From Haliangium sp963772315 (lineage in GTDB: Bacteria; Myxococcota_A; Polyangia; Haliangiales; Haliangiaceae): a DNA stretch of 64,000 bases. The number at the start of each line of letters is the position of its first letter. Position 1 is the stretch's first letter. Both the position numbers and the translations under genes were made by a program. The notes under the pieces were generated by a model that was given only the letters and a program-made list of their open reading frames with translations, searched no databases and was not told the DNA's origin. Below are positions 1 through 11,100 of the stretch, piece by piece. The stretch lies in NCBI GenBank assembly GCA_963772315.1, contig CAVYWJ010000004.1:3100001-3164000 (forward strand). Direction: 5' to 3'.

Positions 1-1
1 G

Positions 2-1195
2 GTGGCCACCCGCGGCGGCCTCGAAGCGTACGAGCTGCTCGATGGCCGGCGCCAGCGTCTGTACACGACCGCGGACGGACTGGCCGAGATCCACGTCCGC
101 GAGGTGTGGGCGCTGGCCGGCCGGGTCGAGGTGCGTACCCAGGCGCATCGCTGCACGCTGGAGCGCACGCGCTTCACGTGCGTGCCCGCACCGGTCCTGG
201 CCACGCCCGAGCCCGTGCTCGCGCCGCGCTTCCAGGACGCACGCATGACCGCACGCGCGGCCATCATGGGCGGTGAGCTCATCGGCACCGCGGGCAATGG
301 CCTGTGGCTGCGCCGGGACCGCACGCCCGCGGATCCCATCCTGCTCACCCCGACCGATCAGATCTGCTCCAACCACATGATCGCCATGGCCGAGTTTCGC
401 GGGCAGCTCTACCTGGGCAGCTTCGACGAGGGGCTGTGCGTCACCGATGGCGCTCGCTTTCGCCGCCTGGACACGCCGTTCCGCATGGTCAACGACATGA
501 TCGCCACCCCGCACGGCCTGTTCGTGGCGGCCACCGGGGGTCTGTATCGATCCACGGACGGCGTGGGCTTCGAGCGGATCGAGTTCGTGAGCGCGCGCGG
601 CGTCAATGGGCTGGCCTTCGATGGCACCGTCCTGTACGCGACCACGCCGGCCACGCTGTGGCGCATCCCCCTGGTCGACCGCGATGCCCGCGGTCGCAAG
701 CAGCGGCCCCGGCAGCACTGGCTGCCCGGCGGCGCGCGCGCCATCCAGAAGGTCGCCGTGGGCGCGGGCGCGGTGTGGATGGCGTCGGAGGATCGCGGCG
801 TCATCCGCTTCGACGGCAGCGAGTTTCAGGTACTCGACCGCGCGTCCGGCTGGCCCACGAGCTGGGTCATGGACGTGGCCGTGGCCCAGGACCGCACGCT
901 CTACGCCGCCACCTTCCGCCACGGGCTCGTGGCCGTGGATCTCGATGAGGCGGGCATGCCGCGGCCCGAGCGCGCCCGCACCGTGCCCGGACTGCCCGAC
1001 TCGTGGCTCCTGCGCATGCACCTGCACGAGGGCGCGCTCTGGGTCGGCACCCAGGAAGGCGCAGCCCGCATCCACGGGCACGACGTCGCCGTTGCCCGCG
1101 CTCTGCCGCATCCGTGCGTGCACGCCGTGGCGATCCATCGCGACCAGGTGTGGCTGGCGACCGAAGGCGGTCTCGCCCTCGTTCCTGCACCTTGA
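2..1195 (+). CDS. Beta-propeller (regulator-propeller-like) protein, 5' partial
   Basis: The frame is open from the first bases of the window to a TGA at 1193-1195, so the true start lies upstream and only about 397 C-terminal residues are seen. The protein is made of repeated blades of the form L/V-W-x-A/G-T/S-x-x-x-G-L, for example GLWLRR, LYLGSFDEGLC, LFVAATGGLYRS, VWMASEDRGVIRF, LYAATFRHGLVAV, LWVGTQEGAARI and VWLATEGGLALV. This is the pattern of two-component-regulator propeller or YVTN/WD-like blades that form a ligand- or protein-binding beta-propeller. No enzymatic motif or membrane segment is visible in the part present. Whether it is a free propeller, a lipoprotein or the sensor end of a kinase cannot be decided without the missing N-terminus. 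Confidence 0.75.
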   Translation: MATRGGLEAYELLDGRRQRLYTTADGLAEIHVREVWALAGRVEVRTQAHRCTLERTRFTCVPAPVLATPEPVLAPRFQDARMTARAAIMGGELIGTAGNGLWLRRDRTPADPILLTPTDQICSNHMIAMAEFRGQLYLGSFDEGLCVTDGARFRRLDTPFRMVNDMIATPHGLFVAATGGLYRSTDGVGFERIEFVSARGVNGLAFDGTVLYATTPATLWRIPLVDRDARGRKQRPRQHWLPGGARAIQKVAVGAGAVWMASEDRGVIRFDGSEFQVLDRASGWPTSWVMDVAVAQDRTLYAATFRHGLVAVDLDEAGMPRPERARTVPGLPDSWLLRMHLHEGALWVGTQEGAARIHGHDVAVARALPHPCVHAVAIHRDQVWLATEGGLALVPAP

Positions 1196-1317
1196 GTCAA
1201 CGAGCTTTGAGCAGCAGCGGCCAGGCGCGCCTGCGCCGTCGCGCTTTACAAGCACGCTGGGTCCATGGGAAACAGGCCGCGAATCAACAACGCCACACCG
1301 TGTGGCCCGGTGCTCCC

Positions 1318-2679
<1,362 letters not shown>

Positions 2680-2703
2680 GGCGCGCGGCGGCGTATCGCG
2701 CCA

Positions 2704-2877
2704 TCACTTGGTGGGCAGATCCGGCGGGCACGTCCGGGAGGGGGGAGGCGGCAGCTTGCCGGCGTTCACGCCTCCGCGTATTCCATCGAGCTCGGTCGCG
2801 GCCAGGTGGCGCAGCGTCAGGCGGTGGAGCGTGAGCTTGCTGGCAGAGCCGTCTTCGAGCTTGCTGGTTTTCTTCAT
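2704..2877 (-). CDS. Small RiPP-precursor-like peptide A (57 aa) with lanthipeptide-type leader
   Basis: A 57-codon ORF I found by reading the minus strand between the second giant kinase and the amidohydrolase. It starts MKKTSK with a GGAGAG ribosome site five bases upstream of the ATG at 2877. Residues 14-36 match the leader pattern of class I lanthipeptide-like precursors: KLTLHRLTLRHL, then AATELDGIRGG with a double-Gly cleavage-type end at 35-36. The 21-residue tail that follows is proline-rich, with four consecutive Pro, one Cys (50), one Ser and two Thr. It is the last gene of the minus-strand block, 93 nt after peptide B. Leader similarity to peptides B and C (L-x-LHRxTLRxL, acidic ExL, hydrophobic, Gly) is the main evidence that it is real. 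No modification enzyme is in the window, so a non-lanthipeptide function is possible. Confidence 0.72.
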   Translation of the reverse strand: MKKTSKLEDGSASKLTLHRLTLRHLAATELDGIRGGVNAGKLPPPPSRTCPPDLPTK

Positions 2878-2970
2878 CGTCTCTCCATGTATCGAATACG
2901 AGGGATCAGCGCGGCAACCCGCTGGGCCCGCCCAGGATGTGGCGGCGAGCCGTGCAGCCTGGGTTGCGGC

Positions 2971-3138
2971 TCAGGGATGGGTGGTGATCGATGGCAAGCA
3001 CGGGCTGCTGATGGCAGCTTCCATCCGTCCGGCCTGGAGCTGACGCATCTCCGCCGGCTCCAGGCAGCGCAGCGTCTCGCGGTGCAGGCCGAGCTTCTTG
3101 TGAGGGGTGCCTCGATGCTTGATTTCGGTCTTCTTCAT
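2971..3138 (-). CDS. Small RiPP-precursor-like peptide B (55 aa) with lanthipeptide-type leader
   Basis: A 55-codon minus-strand ORF beginning MKKTEIKHRG, with a strong AGGAGG site six bases before the ATG at 3138, only 39 nt after the stop of the second giant kinase, so probably in the same transcript. Residues 15-38 repeat the leader signature: KLGLHRETLRCL, then EPAEMRQLQAGR, where the usual GG is AG. The C-terminal part (39-55) carries three Ser, two Thr and one Cys (SSPC... and ...SITTHP), a composition expected of a lanthionine-type core. A second Cys lies inside the leader (25). The tail is unrelated to that of peptide A although the leaders align without gaps through LHRxTLRxL. This is the expected picture for precursor paralogues: conserved leader, variable core. 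Confidence 0.74.
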   Translation of the reverse strand: MKKTEIKHRGTPHKKLGLHRETLRCLEPAEMRQLQAGRMEAAISSPCLPSITTHP

Positions 3139-3177
3139 GGTTTCCTCCTGATGCGTTCCTGCCGGCGCCGCCGAGAT

Positions 3178-6100
3178 TCAGGGGGCCGACGTGCAGCTGG
3201 GATAGGCCGGCAGAGCGCGGTGCGCGCGCGCCTCCTCGGGGCGGCCGTGCGCCTCGTAGAACGCGATGACTCGCTCGGCCGCCAGCAAAGTGTAGTACCG
3301 GTACGGGCCGTGGGTCGTACGCATGGACTGGTACGCGTCCAGCAGGAGTCGCTCCGCGGATGCCGCGTCGCCGGTCTTGCTCAGATAGACGCCACGCACG
3401 CTGTCAACGTACGGGGAGAGCCACTCCTCCGGCGGCGTTTGCCGCTGGAGCAGCGTGCGCGCACGCGCGAGCAGCGGCTCGGCCTGGTCGAGCGCACCCC
3501 GGGCCATGTACACCTCGGCCAGGCTGGCCATGAGCACGCTTGCCAGCGGGGCATTCTCGCCGTGGAGCCGGAGATACATGTCCAGCGCGTCGCGGTAGAG
3601 CGGCTCGGCCGCCCCCGTGTTGCCCCACGTCGCCAGCAGGTGCGCGCGCGTGCCCAGACCGGCGGCCATGAAATCATGATCTCCGGTCATGGCACCGCGA
3701 TAGAGCTCCACCACCTCGCGCGACAGCGCATCGGCCCTGGCGCAATCACCCTGGAGCCGGGCCACGAACGACAGCTCGCTCAGCACCATGCCCACGGCCA
3801 GGCTCTTCTCGCCCGTCAACGTCCGGTAGAACGCGAGCAGCTCACGGAACAGCGGCTCGGCCTGCTGGTACTTGCCCGTGCGTAGATACAGGCGGCCGAG
3901 CTCCATCATCACCGTGGCCACGGCCGGATGCTCATCGCCGAAGAGGCGCTTGCGCGTGGCCAGCGACTCCTGGAACAGCGACTCGGCCGCGGGTAGATCA
4001 CCCCGCCGCGCGTGTGCATAACCCATCCAGTACTGCACGTCGGCGATGTCGCGCACGTGGTCGCCGGAGAGACGGCGATACATGTCGAGCGCTTCCTGGA
4101 ACCACCGCCCAGCCTGCACGTGATCCGCGGCCGTGGTGTGCAGCATGCCCAGCCGGGCCAGCGCCTGCGCCACCAGGGCGTGCTCGTCGCCGAGCCGGCG
4201 GCGCCGGATCGCGAGCACCTCCTGGTACAGCGGCGCTGCGTCGCCGGTCTTGCCCAGACCCAGCAGCACGTCGGCCAGGAGCTCCATGGTCTCGACCGTG
4301 TCCGCGTGCTCCTCGCCCAGCAGCGCGCGGCGCATGTCCAGGGCCTCGCGTGCGGCTCGCTCGGCCGGCTCGAACACCTGCTGGCCCTCGCGCGTCCGGG
4401 CCAGCGCGTGCAGGCTGTCGGCCACCTCCTGGTGCTGGTTGGCGTGGAGTTGCCGGCGCCTGGTCACCGCGTCCTCGAGCAAGGCCGCCGAATCCTGATA
4501 CAGCCCGATGTTGCCGTAGACCACGCCCATGACGTGCATGAGCTCGGCCTGGACCTGGGGCTCGGCCGCGAGCGCATCGATCTTGACCTTGCCACGGTCG
4601 AGGATCTCGCGCGCCGAGATGTCGCGATCCGGACTCGTGTACGGATCCGCGACCTCGAACAGCTCGACCAGGAAGCTCGACACCTGCCGCGCGGTCTCGC
4701 CGGCCACGGCCGCGGCCTCGGCTTCGCGGGCAATACGCAGCGACTGCACGGTCACGATGCCGGCAAAGATCAGCAGGGAGGCCGTGACCAGGACCAAGCT
4801 CTTGCGCCGCTTGCGCACCCGCGCCAGGGCTTGACGCGCGCGCTCGGCCTCTGCGCGCTCGCGCTGGCGCTCGGCGACCTCGGCCCGGATCGAGGTCAGC
4901 TCCTCGCGGCGTTCGACCAGGCTGCGCAGCTTGTCAGCGATCTCGGCCGCATGGCCGAGCCGTCGCTGTGGCGTGCCGTCCACGGCCGCGGCGATGTCTG
5001 CGCGCAGGAGCTCGTCACCGACGTGACGCTCCCAGCCCGGCGCCAGCGCGCGCGTGAAATCGCCGACCACGATCTGGTACAGCATGACCCCGAGCGCATA
5101 GATATCGGCCTGCGTGGTGGCCGGCTTGCCCTCGATGAGCTCGGGCGCCATGTAGAGGCGCGTGCCGTCGGCGGGCGTGCCCAGGAGGCCGGTGCTCGCC
5201 TCCACGGTCCAGCCCATGGCCGTGATGCCTGCTTCGGCCAGGCGTCCCTTCTCGGTGATCGCCCCGATGCCGAAGTCACCGAGCTGCGCGCGCACGCGGC
5301 CGTCGAGATCGCTGGTCATGAGCACGTTGGCCGGCTTGACGTCCTTGTGCAGCACGCCGACGGAGTGTGCTGCAGCCAGGGCGGTTGCCACCTGGGCGAT
5401 GATCTCCAGCCGGGTCTCGAGCGCGATCGCGGTCAGGCCGCCGCGCTCGGCAGCCCAGTCGATCAGATTGCCGCCCGCGGTGTACGTGGACTCGATGAAG
5501 TAGGGCGCTTCCTCGAAGCTCCAGTCGAGGATGCGGGCGATGTCGTCGCGATCGCCGAGGGTCTCCTTGAGCAGGCGGAAGAGCGTGATCTCGCGCTGCA
5601 GCGCGCGCAGCCGCCCGGCGTCGTAGCAGAACTTGAACACCCGGCGTTCGCCGGTCTTGGCATGCGCGGCCAGCCAGACCTCGCCAAACCCGCCCTCGCC
5701 GAGCTTCTTCTCCATGCGCCACGACGGCCGCCGCGGCAGCTCCAGACCCGGCGCCGGACGCCAGCCCGCGACCACGTCCTGCACCAGGCGGCGGCGCGCC
5801 TGCTCGGACTCGCGCGGCGGCAGGAGCGGTGCGCTGCCCTCGCTGCCCACCTCGCACAGATCCAGGGGCTCGCTCACGCCCTCGATCTCGTAGCTGCCAT
5901 GCGCGAGCCACTGCAGCTTGCCGAAGCCCGGCAGCGGCACCTGACGCGCCAGATCGAACACGTTGCGCGTCAGCAGGACCTGGCCCGGCTCGGCGATCTT
6001 GCTCAGGCGCGCTGCCAGATCGCGCGTGGCTGCATCCACGTCCGAGCGTCCTGCACCCAGGGCGCCGTTCTGCCCGGAGCGCGGCCGCACACCGAGGTGA

Positions 6101-7461
6101 ACGCCCACGGGCACGGCCAGCTCCACGCCCTCGCGTCGTGCCAGCGCCTGCACCGCGCGCTGACACGCCAGCGCGTAGCACACCGCATCGCCCGGGTGCT
6201 CGAACAGCGCCAGGGGCACGTCGCTGGCGGCGACGCGCGTGCCCGCGTGATGCTCGCAGAGCTCGTCGAGGATCTGCGTGTGCGCCTCGGCCACCCGCAG
6301 CGCGGCCGTGCCGCCCACGCGCGCCACCAGCGCAGCGCCATCGAGCCCGGCGCTGGCCACGGCGACCACCAGGGCGGGCGCATGACCCGGCGAGGTGCTG
6401 GCGACGAGCGCGGCCAGCACCTCGCGCGCCGATGCGGGCCGATCACGCGACTCGGGTGCCAGACAGCGCACGATGATGTCGTCGATGGCGGGCGCGATGT
6501 TGCTCACCAGCGTGGACGGTGGCGGCGGCGCGGCCTCCACACGCATCCGGTAGAGCTCTCCCGGCGTCTTGGCCTCGAACGCGGGCTTGCCCGTGAACAG
6601 CTTGTGCAGGATCAAGCCCAGCGCGTAGACATCGCTCTGCAGCGACACCTCGTGCGAGACCAGCTGCTCGGGCGCCATGTACGCAGGCGTTCCCTGCACC
6701 ATGCCGCGCTCGGGCGTCTCCTGCACCAGGCCGGCGAGTCCGAAATCCGCGATGTGCACGCGTCCGCGTGTATCGAGGAGCAGGTTCGCGGGCTTGAGGT
6801 CGCGGTGCAGGATGCCGCTCTCGTGGATCGCGGCCAGGCCCTCGCAGATCTGCACGCCGATCTCGGCGGCCTTGTCGGCCGGCAGGCGGCCGATGCGGCG
6901 CAGGAGAGCATCGAGATCCTCGCCGTCGACATACTCCATCGACAGGAAGCGTCGGCCCTCGGTCTCGCCGATGTCGTAGACGCGGCATACGTGCGGGTGC
7001 GTGACGCTGCGGGCCAGGCGCAGCTCGCTGCGCAGGCGCTCCAGCCGAGCGGCATCGCGCTCCCAGGCCTCGGGCAGGAGCTTGATGGCCACGAGCTGGC
7101 CGAGCTCCAGGTCCTCGGCGCAGTACACCTCGCCCATGCCGCCGCGGCCGAGCAGATGTGTGATTCGATATCGCTCCGCCAGCATGGTTCCCGGCGGGAA
7201 CCGGCTCTCCGCGGGCGCGCCCGCCGGCGACGAGCCACGGCTGTTCCTCGTGGACGGCCGTGGACGCGGTAGCTTGCGCGCTTGCTGGTCGGTGGGCGCG
7301 TCGGGCTTGTTCGGACCGGCCTTACCCAGCGTGGTGATGCCAGTGGCGGTCTCGTTGTCCGCGGCCTTGCTGCCGGGGTGGCTACCCGGGCCCAGGGGGA
7401 GAACCGAGGTGGCTTGCGAATCGTCGAGCTCGCGCGACCGACTGGAAGGGGGTTGGTTCAC
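3178..7461 (-). CDS. Giant Ser/Thr kinase / cyclase-like / second kinase / TM / TPR protein, copy 2
   Basis: 1427 aa, GTG start at 7461 preceded by GAAGGGAAG. Domains in order: low-complexity N-terminus (1-95); Hanks kinase domain (about 97-360) with GRGGMGEVY, VAIKLL, HRDLKPANLL, DFGLA and MAPEQ, all intact; a region resembling a class III nucleotide cyclase fold (about 362-560) whose first strand reads ALVVAVASAG where active cyclases have a metal-binding Asp; a second kinase domain (about 580-850) with GEGGFGEVW, VFKF, HKDVKPANVL (Arg of HRD replaced by Lys), LGDFGIG and MAPEL; one membrane helix (about 888-907); then Sel1/TPR-type repeats to the end. The kinase parts should face the cytoplasm and the TPRs the periplasm. 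It resembles, from memory, the kinase/cyclase fusions described beside RiPP loci in myxobacteria. It is a close paralogue of the gene at 8104-12426 and is followed by peptides B and A. Confidence 0.92.
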   Translation of the reverse strand: MNQPPSSRSRELDDSQATSVLPLGPGSHPGSKAADNETATGITTLGKAGPNKPDAPTDQQARKLPRPRPSTRNSRGSSPAGAPAESRFPPGTMLAERYRITHLLGRGGMGEVYCAEDLELGQLVAIKLLPEAWERDAARLERLRSELRLARSVTHPHVCRVYDIGETEGRRFLSMEYVDGEDLDALLRRIGRLPADKAAEIGVQICEGLAAIHESGILHRDLKPANLLLDTRGRVHIADFGLAGLVQETPERGMVQGTPAYMAPEQLVSHEVSLQSDVYALGLILHKLFTGKPAFEAKTPGELYRMRVEAAPPPPSTLVSNIAPAIDDIIVRCLAPESRDRPASAREVLAALVASTSPGHAPALVVAVASAGLDGAALVARVGGTAALRVAEAHTQILDELCEHHAGTRVAASDVPLALFEHPGDAVCYALACQRAVQALARREGVELAVPVGVHLGVRPRSGQNGALGAGRSDVDAATRDLAARLSKIAEPGQVLLTRNVFDLARQVPLPGFGKLQWLAHGSYEIEGVSEPLDLCEVGSEGSAPLLPPRESEQARRRLVQDVVAGWRPAPGLELPRRPSWRMEKKLGEGGFGEVWLAAHAKTGERRVFKFCYDAGRLRALQREITLFRLLKETLGDRDDIARILDWSFEEAPYFIESTYTAGGNLIDWAAERGGLTAIALETRLEIIAQVATALAAAHSVGVLHKDVKPANVLMTSDLDGRVRAQLGDFGIGAITEKGRLAEAGITAMGWTVEASTGLLGTPADGTRLYMAPELIEGKPATTQADIYALGVMLYQIVVGDFTRALAPGWERHVGDELLRADIAAAVDGTPQRRLGHAAEIADKLRSLVERREELTSIRAEVAERQRERAEAERARQALARVRKRRKSLVLVTASLLIFAGIVTVQSLRIAREAEAAAVAGETARQVSSFLVELFEVADPYTSPDRDISAREILDRGKVKIDALAAEPQVQAELMHVMGVVYGNIGLYQDSAALLEDAVTRRRQLHANQHQEVADSLHALARTREGQQVFEPAERAAREALDMRRALLGEEHADTVETMELLADVLLGLGKTGDAAPLYQEVLAIRRRRLGDEHALVAQALARLGMLHTTAADHVQAGRWFQEALDMYRRLSGDHVRDIADVQYWMGYAHARRGDLPAAESLFQESLATRKRLFGDEHPAVATVMMELGRLYLRTGKYQQAEPLFRELLAFYRTLTGEKSLAVGMVLSELSFVARLQGDCARADALSREVVELYRGAMTGDHDFMAAGLGTRAHLLATWGNTGAAEPLYRDALDMYLRLHGENAPLASVLMASLAEVYMARGALDQAEPLLARARTLLQRQTPPEEWLSPYVDSVRGVYLSKTGDAASAERLLLDAYQSMRTTHGPYRYYTLLAAERVIAFYEAHGRPEEARAHRALPAYPSCTSAP

Positions 7462-7838
7462 GACGGCTTCCCTTCGGTGGTGACCCGGGACATCCCGGTC
7501 GGCGCGCTCGGACAGGGCGCCGGTTCGGGCACACGTCGAACGTCATCGCGGACACGGCGTATCCGCCCCAGGAGCGTGCCCTGCGCGCGAGATACTGCAT
7601 CTGACACCCGATGACGCACGGGCGCAGTATACTCAGATGCCCAAAATGGGAAAGGGCCGTTTGCGAGCCGCGTCGGTGCGCCCACATGGCGTCATGGCTT
7701 GCGAGCAAACCTCGCGCAATTCTCTCGGTTCGCCGGTGACCGAAAAGGGAATGCAGCGTACGATTTCTGACTCGGCACTATTCTCGAGCTTTCGTCATGC
7801 GCGGTTCAACGAACTAGTTGCGCACGCGCGCAATGCAG
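7462..7838. other. Intergenic region upstream of kinase copy 2
   Basis: About 380 bases between peptide C and the GTG of the second giant kinase. Both strands have short open frames but none shows a credible ribosome site, homology or the leader pattern. I searched by eye for a sigma-54 -24/-12 pair on the minus strand and found none, and only a TATACT-like -10 around 7626-7632 without a convincing -35. It presumably holds the promoter of the second kinase unit, or is a leftover of the duplication that created the two kinase-peptide units. Confidence 0.5.
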
Positions 7839-8003
7839 TCACCGAAGGCATGCCCATTGCCCCCCTCGGTCGCTGTGATTTGTGCCGTATTCTTCGCCCG
7901 CAGCGATGCTCGCGAGCTCGGTCGTGCTCAGCCGCCGGAGCGTTTCACGGTGGAGCACGAGCCGCCTGGCATCGTTTGTGGTCTTCTCGACGTGTTTCTT
8001 CAT
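7839..8003 (-). CDS. Small RiPP-precursor-like peptide C (54 aa) with lanthipeptide-type leader
   Basis: A 54-codon minus-strand ORF starting MKKHVEK, lying 100 nt after the stop of the first giant kinase. AGAGGAG is six bases upstream of the ATG at 8003. An in-frame ATG at 8009 would sit directly on that site, so 8003 is preferred. Residues 15-36 give the shared leader: LVLHRETLRRLSTTELASIAAG, read here as LVLHRETLRRL followed by STTELASIAAG. The 18-residue tail is acidic then Gly-rich (EEYGT, SDRGGQW) and ends in ACLR, with one Cys (52), one Ser (44) and one Thr (41). It is the counterpart of peptides A and B at the equivalent place behind the other kinase copy, which makes a chance ORF unlikely. 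Confidence 0.72.
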   Translation of the reverse strand: MKKHVEKTTNDARRLVLHRETLRRLSTTELASIAAGEEYGTNHSDRGGQWACLR

Positions 8004-8103
8004 TGTCATCTCCTCTGAATACGAAAAATTATTGGTTAACGCAGGATTGTAGTGCAGGCAGAGAACGTGGTTTTCATGGCGCGCGGTTCGGCGCAGTGTT
8101 CCG

Positions 8104-11100
8104 TTACATGGGCGAGGAACACGGAGCTACCTCGAGCAGCGCGCGATGAGGGGCGGCTTCGTCGAGACGGCCTCGAGATTCGTAGAATGCAACGATGCGC
8201 TCGAGCGCCCACTGCGTGTAATGGCGATGCGACCCGTGATGCTCGCGCAACCATTCGTAGGAGCTCAGGAGCAGGCGCTCGGCAGCCTCATGGTCGCCGG
8301 CGCTGGCCAGATAGGCGCCGAGGACGCTGTTCACATGCTCGTGCTGCCAGCCGTGCGCAGACAGCTGCCGGAGCCCTGCCTCAGCCTCCTGGAGGAGCGA
8401 GTGCGCTTGCGTCAGCTCGCTCATGAGTACGAGGACATGAGCCAGGTTGGCCATGACCACGAGCGTGTACGCTTCCTCTCCGTCCCCTAAACGACGAAAC
8501 ATCGCCAGGGAATCCCGGTACAGCTGCACTGCTGCGGCAACGTCTCTCCAGGATGCGAGGAGATACCCGCGATCGTTGAGGACGGAAGCGATGTACGCAT
8601 GGTCACCGGAGAGCGTGCTCTGGTAATTGAAGAGGGATGCTCGAGAAAGGGAGTCGGCCTCCCTGCAGTCGCCGCGGAGCCTGACCAGATTGGCAAGGTC
8701 CAGCTGGACGGTGGCATATCGAACGCTCCGCTCGCCTGCCGACGCGCGATAGATGTTGAGCAGCTTGAGTAGCAGGCCCTCGGTTTCCTTGTATCGTCCG
8801 GTGCGTCGATAGACGATCGAGAGGTGGTGCATCACCAGGGCAGCCGCGGGATGCTCGTCGCCCAGGAGCTTCTGGTGGATTTCCAGCGACTCCAGGAACA
8901 TTGACTCGGCCGCTGCAAACTCGTTCTGGCGATCATATGCGATGCCCACAGACTGGGTGGTTTCGGCGATCGCCAGGGTGTGATCGCCTGGCAGCCGGCG
9001 ATACATGGTGAGCGAATCCAGAAACTGGCGAGCGGCTTCTCGAGGTTGATCCAGCTCCAGGAGCAGCGTGCCCATCCGGCGTAGCGTCTGTGCGACGAGA
9101 GCGTGCTCGCGGCCGAGAAGCTCGTATCGTATCGCAAGCACCTCTTGGTAGAGAGGCTCTGCCTCGCGGAACTTGCCGGCGCCCACCAGCACATCGGCCA
9201 GGAGCTCGATGGTCTCTGCCGTGTCCAGATGCTCGTTGCCCAGGAGTGCGCGGCGCATGGTCAGCGTCTCGCGCACGGCCTGTTCTGCAGGTGCATATGC
9301 CAGCTGATCATTGAGCGTCTTGGCCAGCGCCTGCAGGCTGTCGGCCACTGCGACATGCCGATTGCCGTGGAGCTGTCGGCGTTTCTCGACCGCGCGCCCG
9401 AGCAGCGCGGCCGAGTCCTGGTACAAGCCGATGTTGCCGTAGACCAGGCCCATCACGTGAAGGAGCGTGGCCTGGACCTCGGGCTCGGCCGCGAGCGCAT
9501 CGATCTTGGTCTTGCCGCGGTCGAGGAGCTCGCGCGCCGTGATGTCGCGGCCCTGGGTGGCGTACGGATCCGCCTCCTCGAACAGGCTCACGAGGAAATC
9601 CGAGACCTGCTGGGCGGTCTGTCCAGATACCGCCGCCGCGTGCGCGGCCACCGCCGCGGCTTCCGCTTCGCGCGCGATGCGCAGCGACTGCACGGTCACG
9701 GTGCCGGCAAAGAGCACCAGCACCGCCGCCGCGATCGCCGTGATCTTGCGCCGCGTGCGCGCTCGCACCAGGGTCTCCCTGGCACGCGCGGCTTCCTCGC
9801 GCTCGCGCCGCAGCGCAGCCAGCTCCTGCCGGCGCTCCTCCAGCGTCCGCAGCCGCTCGGCCAGCTGTCCGGCGTTGCCCAGGCGCCGCCCGGGATCACC
9901 GTTGACGGCCGCCGCGATGTCCACGCGCAGGAGCTCGTCGTCGATGTCGCGCTCCCAGCCTGACGCCAGCGCCCGCGCGAAGTTGCCGAACACCACCTGG
10001 TACAGCAGGACCCCGAGCGCATAGATGTCGGCCTGGATCGTGCCCGGCTTGCCCTCCAGGAGCTCGGGCGCCATGTAGAGGCGCGTTCCCTCCGGTGCAG
10101 CCAGAAAACCCGTACGCGCGTCCACGACCAGGCCCATGGCCGTGATGCCTGCTTCGGCCAGGCGTCCTTTCTCGGTGATCGCGCCGATACCGAAGTCGCC
10201 GAGCTGTGCGTGCGCTCTGCCCGCGGCGTCCACGGTCATCAGCACGTTGGCCGGCTTGACGTCCTTGTGCAGCACGCCGACGGAGTGTGCTGCAGCCAGG
10301 GCGGTTGCCACCTGGGCGACGATCTCCAGCCGGGCCTCGAGCGCGATCGTGGCCAGGCCGCCTTGCTCGGCCGCCCAGTCGATCAGATTGCCGCCCGAGG
10401 TGTACGTGGACTCGATGAAGTAGGGCGCTTCCTCGAAGCACCAGTCGAGGATGCGGGCGATGTCGTCGCGATCGCCGAGCGTCTCCTTGAGCAGGCGGAA
10501 GAGCGTGATCTCGCGCTGCAGCGCGTGCAGCCGCCCGGCGTCGTAGCAGAACTTGAACACCCGGCGCTCGCGCGTCTTCTCGTGCGCAGCCAGCCAGACC
10601 TCGCCAAACCCGCCCTCGCCGAGCTTCTTCTCCATGATCCAGTGCGGCCGCTGCGGCAGCTCCAGACCCGGCGCCGGGCGCCAGCCCGCGACCACGTCCT
10701 GCACCAGGCGGCGCTTGGCGAGCGCGGACTCGCGCGGCGGCACGAGCGGCGCCATACCCTCGATCCCGACCTCGCACACCTCCACGGGCTCGCTCATGCC
10801 CGCGAGCTCGTAGCTGCCATGCGCTCGCCACTGGATCTTGCCAAGCTCGGGCAGCGAGTCCTGGCGCGCCAGATCGAAGACGTTGCGCGTGAGCAAGAGC
10901 TGGCCGGGCTCGGCCAGCGCGCTCAGCCCCACGGCCAGCGCGCGCGTGTCCGTATCGGGCTCGGGCCTGGGCCCGCCGCCCGCGTCCTGCCGTGGCCGCA
11001 CGCCGAGATGCATGCCGACGCCGATCGACAGCGCCACACCCTCGCGCTGCGCCAGCTGCGCCAGCGCGCGCTGGTACTCCAGCGCGTAGGCCACGGCCCA

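Noticed and set aside
4012..7272. 1086-codon open frame on the plus strand
   Set aside because: Antisense to the giant kinase; His/Arg/Gln-rich with no domain pattern. The same applies to 10210-12450 and to long plus-strand frames across the histidine kinase array.
7601..7640. Sigma-54 promoter upstream of kinase copy 2
   Set aside because: Neither GG/GC pair with ten-base spacing nor a TGGCAC-TTGC match exists on the minus strand.
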